Shown here piece after piece: positions 1-6,914 of a stretch of 8,609 bases of DNA. The position numbers and the translations under genes were made by a program. The stretch spans positions 1 to 8,609 of the forward strand of contig JANXUN010000191.1 of assembly GCA_025356185.1 (NCBI GenBank), given 5' to 3'. The stretch's first letter is position 1. Each line of letters opens with the position of its first letter. The notes under the pieces were generated by a model that saw only the letters and a program-made list of their open reading frames with translations, did no database searches and was not told where the DNA came from. Origin of the DNA: Gemmatimonadaceae bacterium (lineage in GTDB: Bacteria; Gemmatimonadota; Gemmatimonadetes; Gemmatimonadales; Gemmatimonadaceae).

Positions 1-209
1 TCACGTCGATTGGTGCCTCGGTGGGACTCGTGATTGGCGCGCTGTTGGCGTGGATCGTGCGTACCTACACCCCGGTGCCCACGTCCATTCCGGGTTCGGC
101 GATTGTGACCGCCATTCTCGCCAGCGTCGCGACGGGCGTGATTTTTGGTATGCTGCCAGCCCTGCGCGCCTCTCGTCTCGATCCGGTCGAAGCGTTGCGC
201 TACGAGTAA
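1..209 (+). CDS. ABC transporter permease, MacB/FtsX family, type A (3' end only)
   Basis: This is the C-terminal end of a permease gene whose start lies left of the window; codons are in frame from base 3 to the TAA at 207-209. The 68 visible residues hold two hydrophobic stretches separated by a short polar, proline-rich loop (RTYTPVPTSIPG). These correspond to the last two membrane helices of the FtsX domain. The tail FGMLPALRASRLDPVEALRYE-type ending is the usual cytoplasmic end of MacB-like permeases. It is nearly identical to the end of the gene at 1477-2733 and close to that at 3990-5243, so it belongs to the same subtype (A). The following gene begins 22 bases later, so the two are probably co-transcribed. 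Family membership is secure. The substrate cannot be inferred. Confidence 0.9.
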   Translation, partial: TSIGASVGLVIGALLAWIVRTYTPVPTSIPGSAIVTAILASVATGVIFGMLPALRASRLDPVEALRYE

Positions 210-225
210 GCCGGTGGGTTAAACT

Positions 226-245
226 TCACGTGTGAAAACACGTGA
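226..245 (+). promoter_or_regulatory. Hairpin with GAAA tetraloop covering a GTG start codon
   Basis: Bases 226-233 (TCACGTGT) and 238-245 (ACACGTGA) form a perfect 8-bp inverted repeat around the loop GAAA (234-237), a GNRA-type tetraloop. The GTG start of the following permease is at 232-234, so two of its bases lie in the stem and the third is the first loop base. No good Shine-Dalgarno sequence is visible; GGTGGG at 214-219 is the nearest candidate. In mRNA such a stem could limit initiation unless ribosomes finishing the upstream gene, whose stop is at 207-209, open it. The pairing is seen directly; the regulatory role is inference. Confidence 0.45.
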
Positions 246-1473
246 TGCCATCGGACTCGCGCTTTCCACGCTCCGCGTGCAGAAGCTCAAAAGCGCCTTC
301 ACGCTGCTGGGCGTCACGATTGGCGTGATGTTCTTGATCGCCGTGGTGTCGATCGTCGAAGGGATGGGGCGCTACGTCGAAGAAGATTTCGCCGCGCGAC
401 TCATCGGCACCAACACGCTCACCTTGCGTCGGTTCAGCAATTTCGGCCCCGGCGGCAATCGCAACTTTGATCGTCGACTCGCCGCTCGTCGTCCGTTAGT
501 TCGCATGACCGATGTTGACGCGGTGCGCGCAGGATTACCGTCAACGATGCGATCCTCCGTCTCGAGCGAGAGCTTCAAATACGGATCTGCGGTCGGCGTC
601 CGTCCGCGGCAAGTCCAAGCGATTGCAACCGACGCGAACTATTTCGCCATCAAAAAGTTTGTCATCGATAAGGGACGCGCGTTCACCGATCAAGAGGTGC
701 GGGCGGGAACACCCGTGCTGGTGATTGGCGTCGAAGTGGCCGAGCACTTTTTCCCCGGCCTCAATCCCGAAGGACGCGAGATTCGGGTAAGTGGCGTGCC
801 CTTTGTGGTGATTGGCGTCATTGAGAAGCAGGGATCGGTGTTCGGTTTCTCGCTCGATCGTATGGCGATCGCGCCATACACCTCGCCGATGGGTCGCATC
901 ATTCGGCCACAGCGCGATGTGTCGTCGCTCATCATCCAAGTACCGACGCAAGCGGATTTGCCCGAGGCGACCGAGTTGGCGCGCACTGCGCTCCGGTCGT
1001 TGCGCGGACTCAAAGCGGGTGAGCCCGATAACTTCGGATTAGTCACGCAAGACGCAGCGTTCGGATTCATCAAACAACTGAAAGGCCGACTCGTGCTGTT
1101 CGGCACGGCGCTTCCCGCGATCAGTTTGATCGTAGGCGCCATGGTAATCATGAACATCATGCTCGTTGCCGTTTCCGAGCGTACGCGCGAGATCGGCGTG
1201 CGCAAAGCACTCGGCGCCAAGCGTTCAGACATTCTGTCGCAATTTCTCGTCGAAGCCACCACGCTGAGCGTGATCGGTGCTGCGATCGGTATCGGTTTGG
1301 GTATCGGTCTTGCTGAAATCATTTCGGCGCTCACGCCATTACCTGCAGCGGTCGCGCCGTGGTCAATCGGTGCTGCGCTGCTGACTGGCGCGGGAGTCGG
1401 CATCGCCGCCGGCATGTATCCAGCCAGTCGCGCGTCAAAGCTCGATCCCATTGCCGCGCTCAGGCAGGAGTAA
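232..1473 (+). CDS. ABC transporter permease, MacB/FtsX family, type B
   Basis: This encodes a 413-residue inner-membrane permease subunit of an ABC transporter of the MacB/LolCE/FtsX superfamily, which act as mechanotransmission transporters driven by a separate or fused ATPase. A first membrane helix spans about residues 21-43, followed by a large extracytoplasmic MacB-type domain to about 285. Three C-terminal helices follow at about 287-314, 345-366 and 375-395. The conserved cytoplasmic segment SERTREIGVRKALGA is at 315-329, where the ATPase would dock. No ATPase domain is fused. The extracytoplasmic domain has an Arg- and Gly-rich stretch after the first helix (RRFSNFGPGG). The start is GTG at 232, since an in-frame stop lies at 220-222 and no better codon intervenes. 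The next gene starts 3 bases after the stop. It most resembles the gene at 2744-3988. The substrate is unknown. Confidence 0.93.
   Translation: MKTRDAIGLALSTLRVQKLKSAFTLLGVTIGVMFLIAVVSIVEGMGRYVEEDFAARLIGTNTLTLRRFSNFGPGGNRNFDRRLAARRPLVRMTDVDAVRAGLPSTMRSSVSSESFKYGSAVGVRPRQVQAIATDANYFAIKKFVIDKGRAFTDQEVRAGTPVLVIGVEVAEHFFPGLNPEGREIRVSGVPFVVIGVIEKQGSVFGFSLDRMAIAPYTSPMGRIIRPQRDVSSLIIQVPTQADLPEATELARTALRSLRGLKAGEPDNFGLVTQDAAFGFIKQLKGRLVLFGTALPAISLIVGAMVIMNIMLVAVSERTREIGVRKALGAKRSDILSQFLVEATTLSVIGAAIGIGLGIGLAEIISALTPLPAAVAPWSIGAALLTGAGVGIAAGMYPASRASKLDPIAALRQE
1466..1470 (+). promoter_or_regulatory. Shine-Dalgarno sequence for the permease at 1477
   Basis: AGGAG lies inside the last codons of the preceding gene (CAGGCAGGAG just before its TAA), six bases ahead of the ATG at 1477. 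This is the clearest ribosome binding site in the permease array. It supports the ATG choice and translational coupling of the two genes. Confidence 0.75.
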
Positions 1474-1476
1474 ACG

Positions 1477-2733
1477 ATGAATCGACTGCTCTTAGTACTC
1501 GAAGGTATCAGCATGGCGCTCGACGCCATTCGATCCAACAAAGTGCGCGCCGCACTCACCATCGCCGGCGTTGCGATTGGAGTCTTTGTTGTGGTCGCGA
1601 TGGGCGCCGTGGTGAACGGTATCCGCGCGTCGTTTCAGCAAGATCTCGAAGCGATTGGCGCAACGACGTTTATCGTTCAGCGCCGCGGCGCCGGACTCAA
1701 TTCGTGCGACGGCACCGACGAAAAGTGCCCCGACCTGCGCAATCCGCCACTCAGCTTCTCCGAATGGGAAGTGATCAAGCGACTGCCTGGCGTAGAAAAC
1801 GTCATCGGCATTCTGGGCGGACAAGGCAACTTCGCGTACCGCGATAGTCGCGTTGATAACGTGGGTTTCGACGCGTACAGCCCGGAGTGGCCTGAAGTCG
1901 ACGCGTCGGACATCGAGCCGGGTCGCAACTTTACGCGCGCCGAATACGATGCGGGACAGCCAGTTGTGTTGGTCAATGACACACTCAAGACGCAGCTGTT
2001 CGGCGAATCACAGCCGATCGGCAAGCAGGTCATGATCAGCGGCCGACAGTTCACCGTGATTGGTGTGTATCACCCCAAAGCTGGATTTCTGAAGACGCTC
2101 GAAGGCAAAGGCCCCGACACGCCGCGCGCGATTATTCCGTTGCAGACGGGTGTGCGCACGCTCGATATCTGGCGCGGTGGTTTGACGCTCATGGTGCGCC
2201 CGACCAAGTCCGTCACGCAAAGCGAAGTCATGGATGAAGTCATGGCGTCCATGCGTGCGCATCGTGGGCTCAAGCCGGGCAATCGCAACACGTTCTATTT
2301 GGTTGAGCAAGACCGCATCATGGACACGTTTAATCAGCTGTTCGGTGCAATTTTCGCGGTCGGCCTCGCGCTGTCTGCAGTCGCGCTCTTGGTTGGCGGC
2401 GTTGGTGTCGTTGCGATCATGATGATCTCCGTCACCGAACGCACGCGCGAAATTGGTGTGCGCAAAGCACTGGGCGCGACTGCGGGAACGATTCGCTGGC
2501 AGTTCTTGGTTGAGGCGTCGACGCTCACCAGCATCGGCGCGCTGATTGGACTCGGAATCGGCGCAATTCTCGCGTGGGTCATTCGCACCAACAGCTCGAT
2601 TCCGGCCGAACTGCCAACCAGTATCGTCGCGACGGCGCTGTTGGCAAGCGCCGTGACCGGCGTTGCGTTCGGCATGGTTCCCGCGATTCGCGCCTCCAAG
2701 CTCGATCCGGTGGAAGCATTGCGATACGAGTAG
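1477..2733 (+). CDS. ABC transporter permease, MacB/FtsX family, type A
   Basis: This 418-residue permease has the MacB/FtsX layout: first helix at about residues 25-47, a large extracytoplasmic domain, then three C-terminal helices. The docking segment SVTERTREIGVRKALGA starts at residue 318. The C-terminus FGMVPAIRASKLDPVEALRYE-type tail is almost the same as that of the partial gene at 1-209. The extracytoplasmic domain carries two cysteines close together (C77 and C84, in NSCDGTDEKCPDL) that could form a disulfide. They are not present in the type A paralogue at 3990. It is preceded by a strong AGGAG site and a 3-base gap from the type B gene, so the two proteins are probably made together. 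They may pair as a heterodimer, as LolC and LolE do, but that is inference. There is no ATPase domain, and the transported substrate cannot be told. Confidence 0.94.
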   Translation: MNRLLLVLEGISMALDAIRSNKVRAALTIAGVAIGVFVVVAMGAVVNGIRASFQQDLEAIGATTFIVQRRGAGLNSCDGTDEKCPDLRNPPLSFSEWEVIKRLPGVENVIGILGGQGNFAYRDSRVDNVGFDAYSPEWPEVDASDIEPGRNFTRAEYDAGQPVVLVNDTLKTQLFGESQPIGKQVMISGRQFTVIGVYHPKAGFLKTLEGKGPDTPRAIIPLQTGVRTLDIWRGGLTLMVRPTKSVTQSEVMDEVMASMRAHRGLKPGNRNTFYLVEQDRIMDTFNQLFGAIFAVGLALSAVALLVGGVGVVAIMMISVTERTREIGVRKALGATAGTIRWQFLVEASTLTSIGALIGLGIGAILAWVIRTNSSIPAELPTSIVATALLASAVTGVAFGMVPAIRASKLDPVEALRYE

Positions 2734-2743
2734 CGTCGCGCCC

Positions 2744-3988
2744 ATGCGCTTTGTCGATGTCATTCGACTCTCGTTGCAACAGCTGCGCGTCAATCCGCTG
2801 CGAACCGCGTTTACGCTATTGGGTATTGTCGTCTCTGTCGGTTTTCTGGTCGCCGTCGTCGCCATCATCGAAGGCATGAATGCGTATGTGAAAGAGAACA
2901 TTGCCGATGCGATGATTGGGATGAATTCGTTTCAGGTGCGTCGACTGCCCATCAGCTTGGGGCTCTTTACCGACGATCAGTTTCGATTGCTTCGCAAGCG
3001 CCCACGCGTGAACATGATCGACGCGGATGCCGTGCGTGCCGCGCTGCCCGACGCGATAGCCATCAGCGTGCAGTCGGGTTGGCCAACGCCGCAGTCGGAC
3101 ATGGTGTGGCACAATCGCACGTTAGGCAGCGTGCAGATGTTTGGCGTCACCGCCGACTATCAGGTTGTTCAGGACTACAAATTCACAGCAGGGCGACCGC
3201 TCACCGACATGGATGTGCGCGAGCGGCGCAACGTCGCGGTGATTGGCGCTGATATCGCAAGTAAACTGTTCGATGGTGTGAACCCGCTTGAGCAGGAAGT
3301 GCGGGTCATGGGCCAGCGATTCACCGTGATTGGCGTGGTTGCACGTAAAGGAAAAGTGCTGGGGCAATCGTTTGACGGTTTTGCGATGATTCCGATTACT
3401 GCGTTCGAATCGATATACGGCCGCCGACAGACCACAACGATTTCGGTGAAGATGCGTGAGGCCGTCGACATCGCGCCCGCGATGGCACGCGCGCAAGAGG
3501 CGATGCGAATGGTGAGAGGGTTACGCCCAGGCGACGCCGATAACTTTGACGTCGGCACCGCCGAAGCGTTGGTGGATTTTTGGAAACAGCTGACGAAAGT
3601 GCTGTTCGCCATCGTACCGGCGGTGGTGGCCATCGGCATTTTGGTGGGCGGCATCGTGATCATGAACATCATGTTGATGGCCGTCACCGAGCGCACGCAC
3701 GAAATCGGCATTCGCAAAGCCGTTGGTGCAACCTCCGCCGATGTACGTCGACAGTTTCTGGCCGAGTCTATTGCGCTCGCGATGTTGGGCGGACTTTTGG
3801 GCGTTGCCTCAGGGTGGGCGCTCGCCGCGATTGTGTCGGCGGCATCGCCGCTTCCTGCGCGCATCAGTGCGTGGAGCGTCGCACTCGCACTCGGATTAGG
3901 TGCGGGGATTGGCGTGCTCTTTGGTGTGTACCCCGCCTCGCGCGCCGCACAGCTCGACCCCATCACCGCCATGCGCGCCGAGACGTAG
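2744..3988 (+). CDS. ABC transporter permease, MacB/FtsX family, type B
   Basis: This is a 414-residue permease of the same superfamily, and its numbering almost matches the type B gene at 232. The first helix is at about residues 20-43 and ends in the shared EGM.AYV motif. The extracytoplasmic domain contains RKRPRVNMIDADAVRAALP, parallel to the first B gene. The docking segment AVTERTHEIGIRKAVGA begins at residue 313, with His replacing the usual Arg after ERT. The ATG at 2744 is chosen because its product MRFVDVIRLSLQQLRV aligns with the N-terminus of the other B gene. Earlier in-frame codons would overlap the preceding gene by about 70 bases. The gap from the upstream stop is 10 bases, and no clear Shine-Dalgarno sequence is seen. 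A short GCGC...GCGC stem (2738-2749) flanks the start codon, but it is only 4 bp. Substrate unknown. Confidence 0.92.
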   Translation: MRFVDVIRLSLQQLRVNPLRTAFTLLGIVVSVGFLVAVVAIIEGMNAYVKENIADAMIGMNSFQVRRLPISLGLFTDDQFRLLRKRPRVNMIDADAVRAALPDAIAISVQSGWPTPQSDMVWHNRTLGSVQMFGVTADYQVVQDYKFTAGRPLTDMDVRERRNVAVIGADIASKLFDGVNPLEQEVRVMGQRFTVIGVVARKGKVLGQSFDGFAMIPITAFESIYGRRQTTTISVKMREAVDIAPAMARAQEAMRMVRGLRPGDADNFDVGTAEALVDFWKQLTKVLFAIVPAVVAIGILVGGIVIMNIMLMAVTERTHEIGIRKAVGATSADVRRQFLAESIALAMLGGLLGVASGWALAAIVSAASPLPARISAWSVALALGLGAGIGVLFGVYPASRAAQLDPITAMRAET

Positions 3989-3989
3989 C

Positions 3990-5243
3990 GTGTCCACGGG
4001 ACTCGGCGCTGGCGCGTTGATTGAAAACGTGCGCATCGCAGTCGATGCGCTGCGTGCGAGCAAGCTGCGTTCGTCGCTCACCATTCTTGGTGTAGTCATC
4101 GGCGTGTCGACGGTCATGACCATGGCGGCGATTGTGCAAGGTGTACGCGATCAAATCGTACATTCCATCGAAGTCGCTGGGCCGACAACGTTCTTCGTGA
4201 TGAAGAAATTCTCTACGACGCCGCTCAACCCCGACAACCTGCCCAAAGAAGTTCGCATACGACCCGACCTATCGGAAAAGGAAGCCGAACGCATTCGCAG
4301 GTTGCCGGAAATCGGATATGCCTCACTGTGGGCCCAAATTCTGTCGCGTATTGAGGCCGACGGCGTGCGTCCGCAATCGATGGCGGTCTTTGGCGCCGAT
4401 GACGGATTTACCGAAGTGCAAGGCGGCGAGCTTGTGAATGGACGCTGGTTCACGCGCACGGAGTTACAGGCGGGATCAGCAGTTGTCGTGTTGCAAGAAA
4501 AAACCGCACTGCGATTGTTCGGCCGGGAGGCGATTCTTGGGCGATGGGTGCGAATCGGCGGACGTCCTGCCCAAGTGATTGGCGTGTGGGTTGAGCCTGC
4601 CAATATTTTTGCTCCACCAGGTCAAGGCGTTGGCGCCATCATACCTTTTCGCATGATGGATCATCAGTACTATGTCGATCACACCAATGCGCTCTGGATT
4701 CCGGTCAAGCCCCGCGCCGGAGTGTCGGTCGCTGATGCGCAGGGCGCGGTGACAATGCTGCTCCGCGAGATGCGCGGGTTGCACCCCGGTGATGGCGCGA
4801 CGTTCGATCTGATCACGCAGGATCAGGTGCTCGACACGTTTAACAGCATCACAGGTGTGTTCTTTCTCGTGATGATTGTGCTGTCAGGCGTGTCGTTACT
4901 CGTTGGCGGCATTGGCGTGATGGCGATCATGACCGTGTCAGTCACGAGCCGCACGCGAGAGATCGGCGTGCGCAAAGCGTTGGGAGCGACGAGGCGCGAC
5001 ATACTGCAGCAGTTCCTGATTGAGGCGGCGACCCTGACGGGCATCGGTGGCGCGATCGGCATCGTCGTTGGTTTGTCATTGGGGAAAATCGCGGCGATCG
5101 CGATGGAGATCACGGCGCCTGTTCCAGTTCGATTTACCGTGATCGCGGTGGTGGTGTCGGTCACGATCGGCATTGTATTCGGATTGGTTCCCGCACAGCG
5201 CGCGTCACGCCTTAATCCCATTGAAGCGTTGCGCTACGAATAG
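3990..5243 (+). CDS. ABC transporter permease, MacB/FtsX family, type A
   Basis: This encodes a 417-residue permease if it starts at the GTG at 3990, one base after the TAG of the preceding gene; a TTG at 4017 is the main alternative. An upstream in-frame start at 3900 would add about 30 residues that are only a frame-shifted reading of the preceding gene. The layout is a first helix at about residues 31-53, an extracytoplasmic domain, and three C-terminal helices. The docking segment at residue 317 reads SVTSRTREIGVRKALGA, with Ser where the other copies have Glu. The ending LNPIEALRYE marks it as type A. The cysteine pair of the 1477 gene is absent. It closes the array; a 98-base gap follows. 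The family call is firm and the role within the transporter is inferred. Confidence 0.92.
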   Translation: MSTGLGAGALIENVRIAVDALRASKLRSSLTILGVVIGVSTVMTMAAIVQGVRDQIVHSIEVAGPTTFFVMKKFSTTPLNPDNLPKEVRIRPDLSEKEAERIRRLPEIGYASLWAQILSRIEADGVRPQSMAVFGADDGFTEVQGGELVNGRWFTRTELQAGSAVVVLQEKTALRLFGREAILGRWVRIGGRPAQVIGVWVEPANIFAPPGQGVGAIIPFRMMDHQYYVDHTNALWIPVKPRAGVSVADAQGAVTMLLREMRGLHPGDGATFDLITQDQVLDTFNSITGVFFLVMIVLSGVSLLVGGIGVMAIMTVSVTSRTREIGVRKALGATRRDILQQFLIEAATLTGIGGAIGIVVGLSLGKIAAIAMEITAPVPVRFTVIAVVVSVTIGIVFGLVPAQRASRLNPIEALRYE

Positions 5244-5272
5244 GGCGATCAGCGCCGCGAGGCGGTCGGCTC

Positions 5273-5301
5273 TTGTCGCTCGACGTCACCAGATCTAGCA
5301 T
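5273..5301 (+). promoter_or_regulatory. Possible sigma-70-like promoter ahead of the deacetylase gene
   Basis: In the 98-base gap after the permease array, TTGTCG (5273-5278) and TAGCAT (5296-5301) are separated by 17 bases. Each matches four of six positions of the TTGACA and TATAAT consensus, and the -10 element lies about 40 bases before the ATG at 5342. This could begin a new transcription unit for the deacetylase and kyn genes. Chance matches of this quality are common, so the call is weak. Confidence 0.3.
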
Positions 5302-5341
5302 AGTGGCGTCGGCGTCTCGTCGGCCACACCACGTTAGCAAT

Positions 5342-6070
5342 ATGCCCATGCCCGATCTCGACTTGCTCGCCATCGCTGCTCATCGTGACGACGCCGAATT
5401 GACGTGCGGCGGTACACTCATTCGTGCCGTGGATGCCGGACGCACCGTTGGAGTACTCGACCTTACACAAGGCGAAATGGGCACGCGCGGCTCTGCTGCG
5501 TTACGTGCCGCGGAAGCGGATGCTGCGGCGCGTGTGATGGGACTCACGGTGAGAGAAAATCTGGCGCTCCCGGACGCGGGCATCCGCAATGACGACGACA
5601 CGCGCGCGCTACTCGTGCAACGCATTCGTGCGCTGCGTCCGCGAGTGATCATTGCACCCGCTCCGCGCGGGCGTCACCCCGATCATCGTCGTGCAACCGA
5701 ATTGATTCGCGACGCCTGCTTTTTAGCGGGACTCGCGAAGTACGCGCCAGGCGATGCGCCAGCGTTTCGTCCGTTCAAGTTGTTGCACGTCGTGACGTAT
5801 CGCGAAGACTTTGTAAAGCCGACGTTCGTGGTGGATATCACTCCGCAGTTTGCGCGCAAGATGGACGCGGTGCGGTGTTATTCGTCGCAGTTTGACGGCG
5901 CGGTGCAAGCGGGTGAAGTGTTTCCCAACGGCGAGACGTTGTACGACGTCGTGACGCATCAGGCCGCGCACTATGGAACGCTCATTCGCGCGCGATACGG
6001 TGAGCCGTTCTATACGGACGAAACGATGCAAGTCGACGATGTGACAACGCTTGGCGTGGCCACGTTTTAG
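5342..6070 (+). CDS. bshB1: BshB1-like N-acetylglucosaminyl-malate deacetylase (PIG-L/LmbE family)
   Basis: This 242-residue soluble protein has the PIG-L/LmbE zinc deacetylase pattern: AHRDDAELTCGG at residues 13-24 and RHPDH at 111-115. H14, D17 and H115 are the expected zinc ligands and D16 the likely catalytic base. The segments LDLTQGEMGTRG (39-50), VRENLALPDAG (70-80), RDACFLAGL and YSSQF match the BshB1 type. That enzyme removes acetate from GlcNAc-malate in the second step of bacillithiol synthesis. The usual HPDD motif is HRDD here, with Arg for Pro. The ATG at 5342 is used; an ATG two codons later (5348) is equally possible, and neither has a clear Shine-Dalgarno sequence. No bshA or bshC is in the window. 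A related deacetylase acting on another small amino-sugar conjugate cannot be excluded. Confidence 0.85.
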   Translation: MPMPDLDLLAIAAHRDDAELTCGGTLIRAVDAGRTVGVLDLTQGEMGTRGSAALRAAEADAAARVMGLTVRENLALPDAGIRNDDDTRALLVQRIRALRPRVIIAPAPRGRHPDHRRATELIRDACFLAGLAKYAPGDAPAFRPFKLLHVVTYREDFVKPTFVVDITPQFARKMDAVRCYSSQFDGAVQAGEVFPNGETLYDVVTHQAAHYGTLIRARYGEPFYTDETMQVDDVTTLGVATF

Positions 6071-6132
6071 CGAACGGCGCAGCACGCGTGCGGCCAGCAG
6101 AAAAACCCGATGCGAGTTCAACGATGCCAGAC

Positions 6133-6137
6133 AAGGA
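6133..6137 (+). promoter_or_regulatory. Shine-Dalgarno sequence fixing the GTG start of kynA
   Basis: AAGGA lies six bases before the GTG at 6144. It supports this start over an in-frame ATG at 6051, which lies inside the preceding gene. The nearby ATGs at 6124 and 6139 are out of frame. Confidence 0.65.
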
Positions 6138-6143
6138 CATGAC

Positions 6144-6890
6144 GTGAGTGAAGCACACGCAGCAATCGATTACGGCAGCTATTTGCGCCTTGACGAAATG
6201 TTGGCGCTGCAAACGCCGCAGTCGTCACCCGAACATCCCGACGAACTGTTGTTCATTGTGGTCCATCAATCGAGTGAGCTGTGGTTTAAAGTGCTGCGAC
6301 ACGAACTCGATGCACTGATCACGGCGCTCGAGCAGTTTGATACGATGCGGGCATTGCTGGCAACGCAACGCGTGAACGTGCTCACCGAAATCGTCGCGCA
6401 GCAATTGAGCGCGCTCGACACGCTGCCTCCGCAGCGCTTCGCACAATTTCGCGGATATCTCGGGACATCGAGCGGCTCGCAGAGCGCGCAGTTTCGAGCC
6501 ATTGAGGCGACGGCGGGACTGCGCGATCCGCACTTTCTTGCCACGATTTCGGAGCACGGAGATCCGCCGGAGGCGGTGCGTGCAGCGCTGTCTCGTGAAC
6601 CGTTGCAAACGTTGGTGCTTGCGCTGTTAGCGCACGATCAGGTTGAACTCGAAGCGCTGTATATGGGACCAGCGCCAACACCGATGTTCTTGCTGGTGGA
6701 AGGGCTGCTGGAGTTCGAGCAGCGATTTGCGCGATGGCGGTTTTTGCACGTGCAGTTGGTTGAGCGGATCATTGGACCACTCACCGGCGGTTCGGGGGGT
6801 ACGCTTGGCGCGAAGTATTTATCGCGCACGGTGAGCCAGCGGTTCTTCCCGGAGTTGTGGGCGGTCAGGACGAAGTTTTACGGTCGCTAA
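6144..6890 (+). CDS. kynA: Tryptophan 2,3-dioxygenase (compact form)
   Basis: This 248-residue cytoplasmic haem enzyme would oxidise L-tryptophan to N-formylkynurenine, the first step of the kynurenine pathway. Motifs in order are YLRLDEMLALQ (13-23), LLFIVVHQSSELWFK (35-49), FRGYLGTSSGSQS (102-114), RWRFLHVQLVERIIG (197-211), TGGSGG (214-219) and FFPELWAVR (234-242). From family knowledge (Xanthomonas enzyme), H41 matches the distal active-site His, R103 the carboxylate-binding Arg, H202 the haem-iron ligand and T214 the substrate-amine Thr. The H41-R103 spacing of 62 equals that remembered for the Xanthomonas protein. The stretch from R103 to H202 is about 24 residues shorter, so the protein is below the usual 260-300 residues. 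The gene starts 73 bases after the deacetylase. Its partner kynB follows after a structured 176-base gap. Confidence 0.92.
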   Translation: MSEAHAAIDYGSYLRLDEMLALQTPQSSPEHPDELLFIVVHQSSELWFKVLRHELDALITALEQFDTMRALLATQRVNVLTEIVAQQLSALDTLPPQRFAQFRGYLGTSSGSQSAQFRAIEATAGLRDPHFLATISEHGDPPEAVRAALSREPLQTLVLALLAHDQVELEALYMGPAPTPMFLLVEGLLEFEQRFARWRFLHVQLVERIIGPLTGGSGGTLGAKYLSRTVSQRFFPELWAVRTKFYGR

Positions 6891-6914
6891 CGGCAACACA
6901 GCCCACTTGCCAGC

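Larger units (their letters stand above)
1..5243 (+). repeat. Tandem array of five paralogous permease genes in alternating A-B-A-B-A order
   Basis: Five consecutive genes encode the same fold, but neighbours differ while alternate genes match. Type A genes share an N-terminal block of the form DA(I/L)R..K(V/L)R..LTI.GV.IGV and the ALRYE ending. Type B genes share LRV..L(K/R)(S/T)AFTLLG, the EGM..YV block, R.P.V.M.D.DAVRA.LP and a LDPI.A(L/M)R ending. The most conserved DNA is around 1177-1218, 2437-2478 and 4949-4990, which encodes the cytoplasmic R-T-R-E-I-G-V-R-K-A-L-G-A segment. The simplest reading is duplication of a two-gene B-A unit followed by divergence. A partner B gene and an ATPase would be expected to the left of the window; that is inference. 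Confidence 0.8.

Noticed and set aside
690..1562. A 290-codon open frame on the - strand opposite the first two permeases
   Set aside because: It lies antisense to well-supported permease genes, has a Ser/Met/Pro-rich shadow-like composition and no recognisable domain.
2663..2743. Extended N-terminus for the permease at 2744
   Set aside because: It would overlap the preceding gene by about 70 bases and has no counterpart in the matching type B protein.
2008..2901. A 297-codon open frame on the - strand opposite the permease array
   Set aside because: It is rich in His, Arg and Asn as expected from reading across GC-rich coding sequence, and it covers two real genes.
3900..3989. Extended N-terminus for the last permease starting at 3900
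   Set aside because: The extra residues are a frame-shifted reading of the end of the preceding gene, and the GTG at 3990 aligns with the family N-terminus.
5250..5272. Possible terminator stem (CCGC-GAG-GCGG) after the permease array
   Set aside because: The stem is only 4 bp, with a weak outer extension and no T-tract, so it does not support a terminator call.
6082..6091. Ten-base perfect palindrome GCACGCGTGC between the deacetylase gene and kynA
   Set aside because: It is short, has no second copy and no flanking symmetry; such palindromes are expected by chance in GC-rich DNA.
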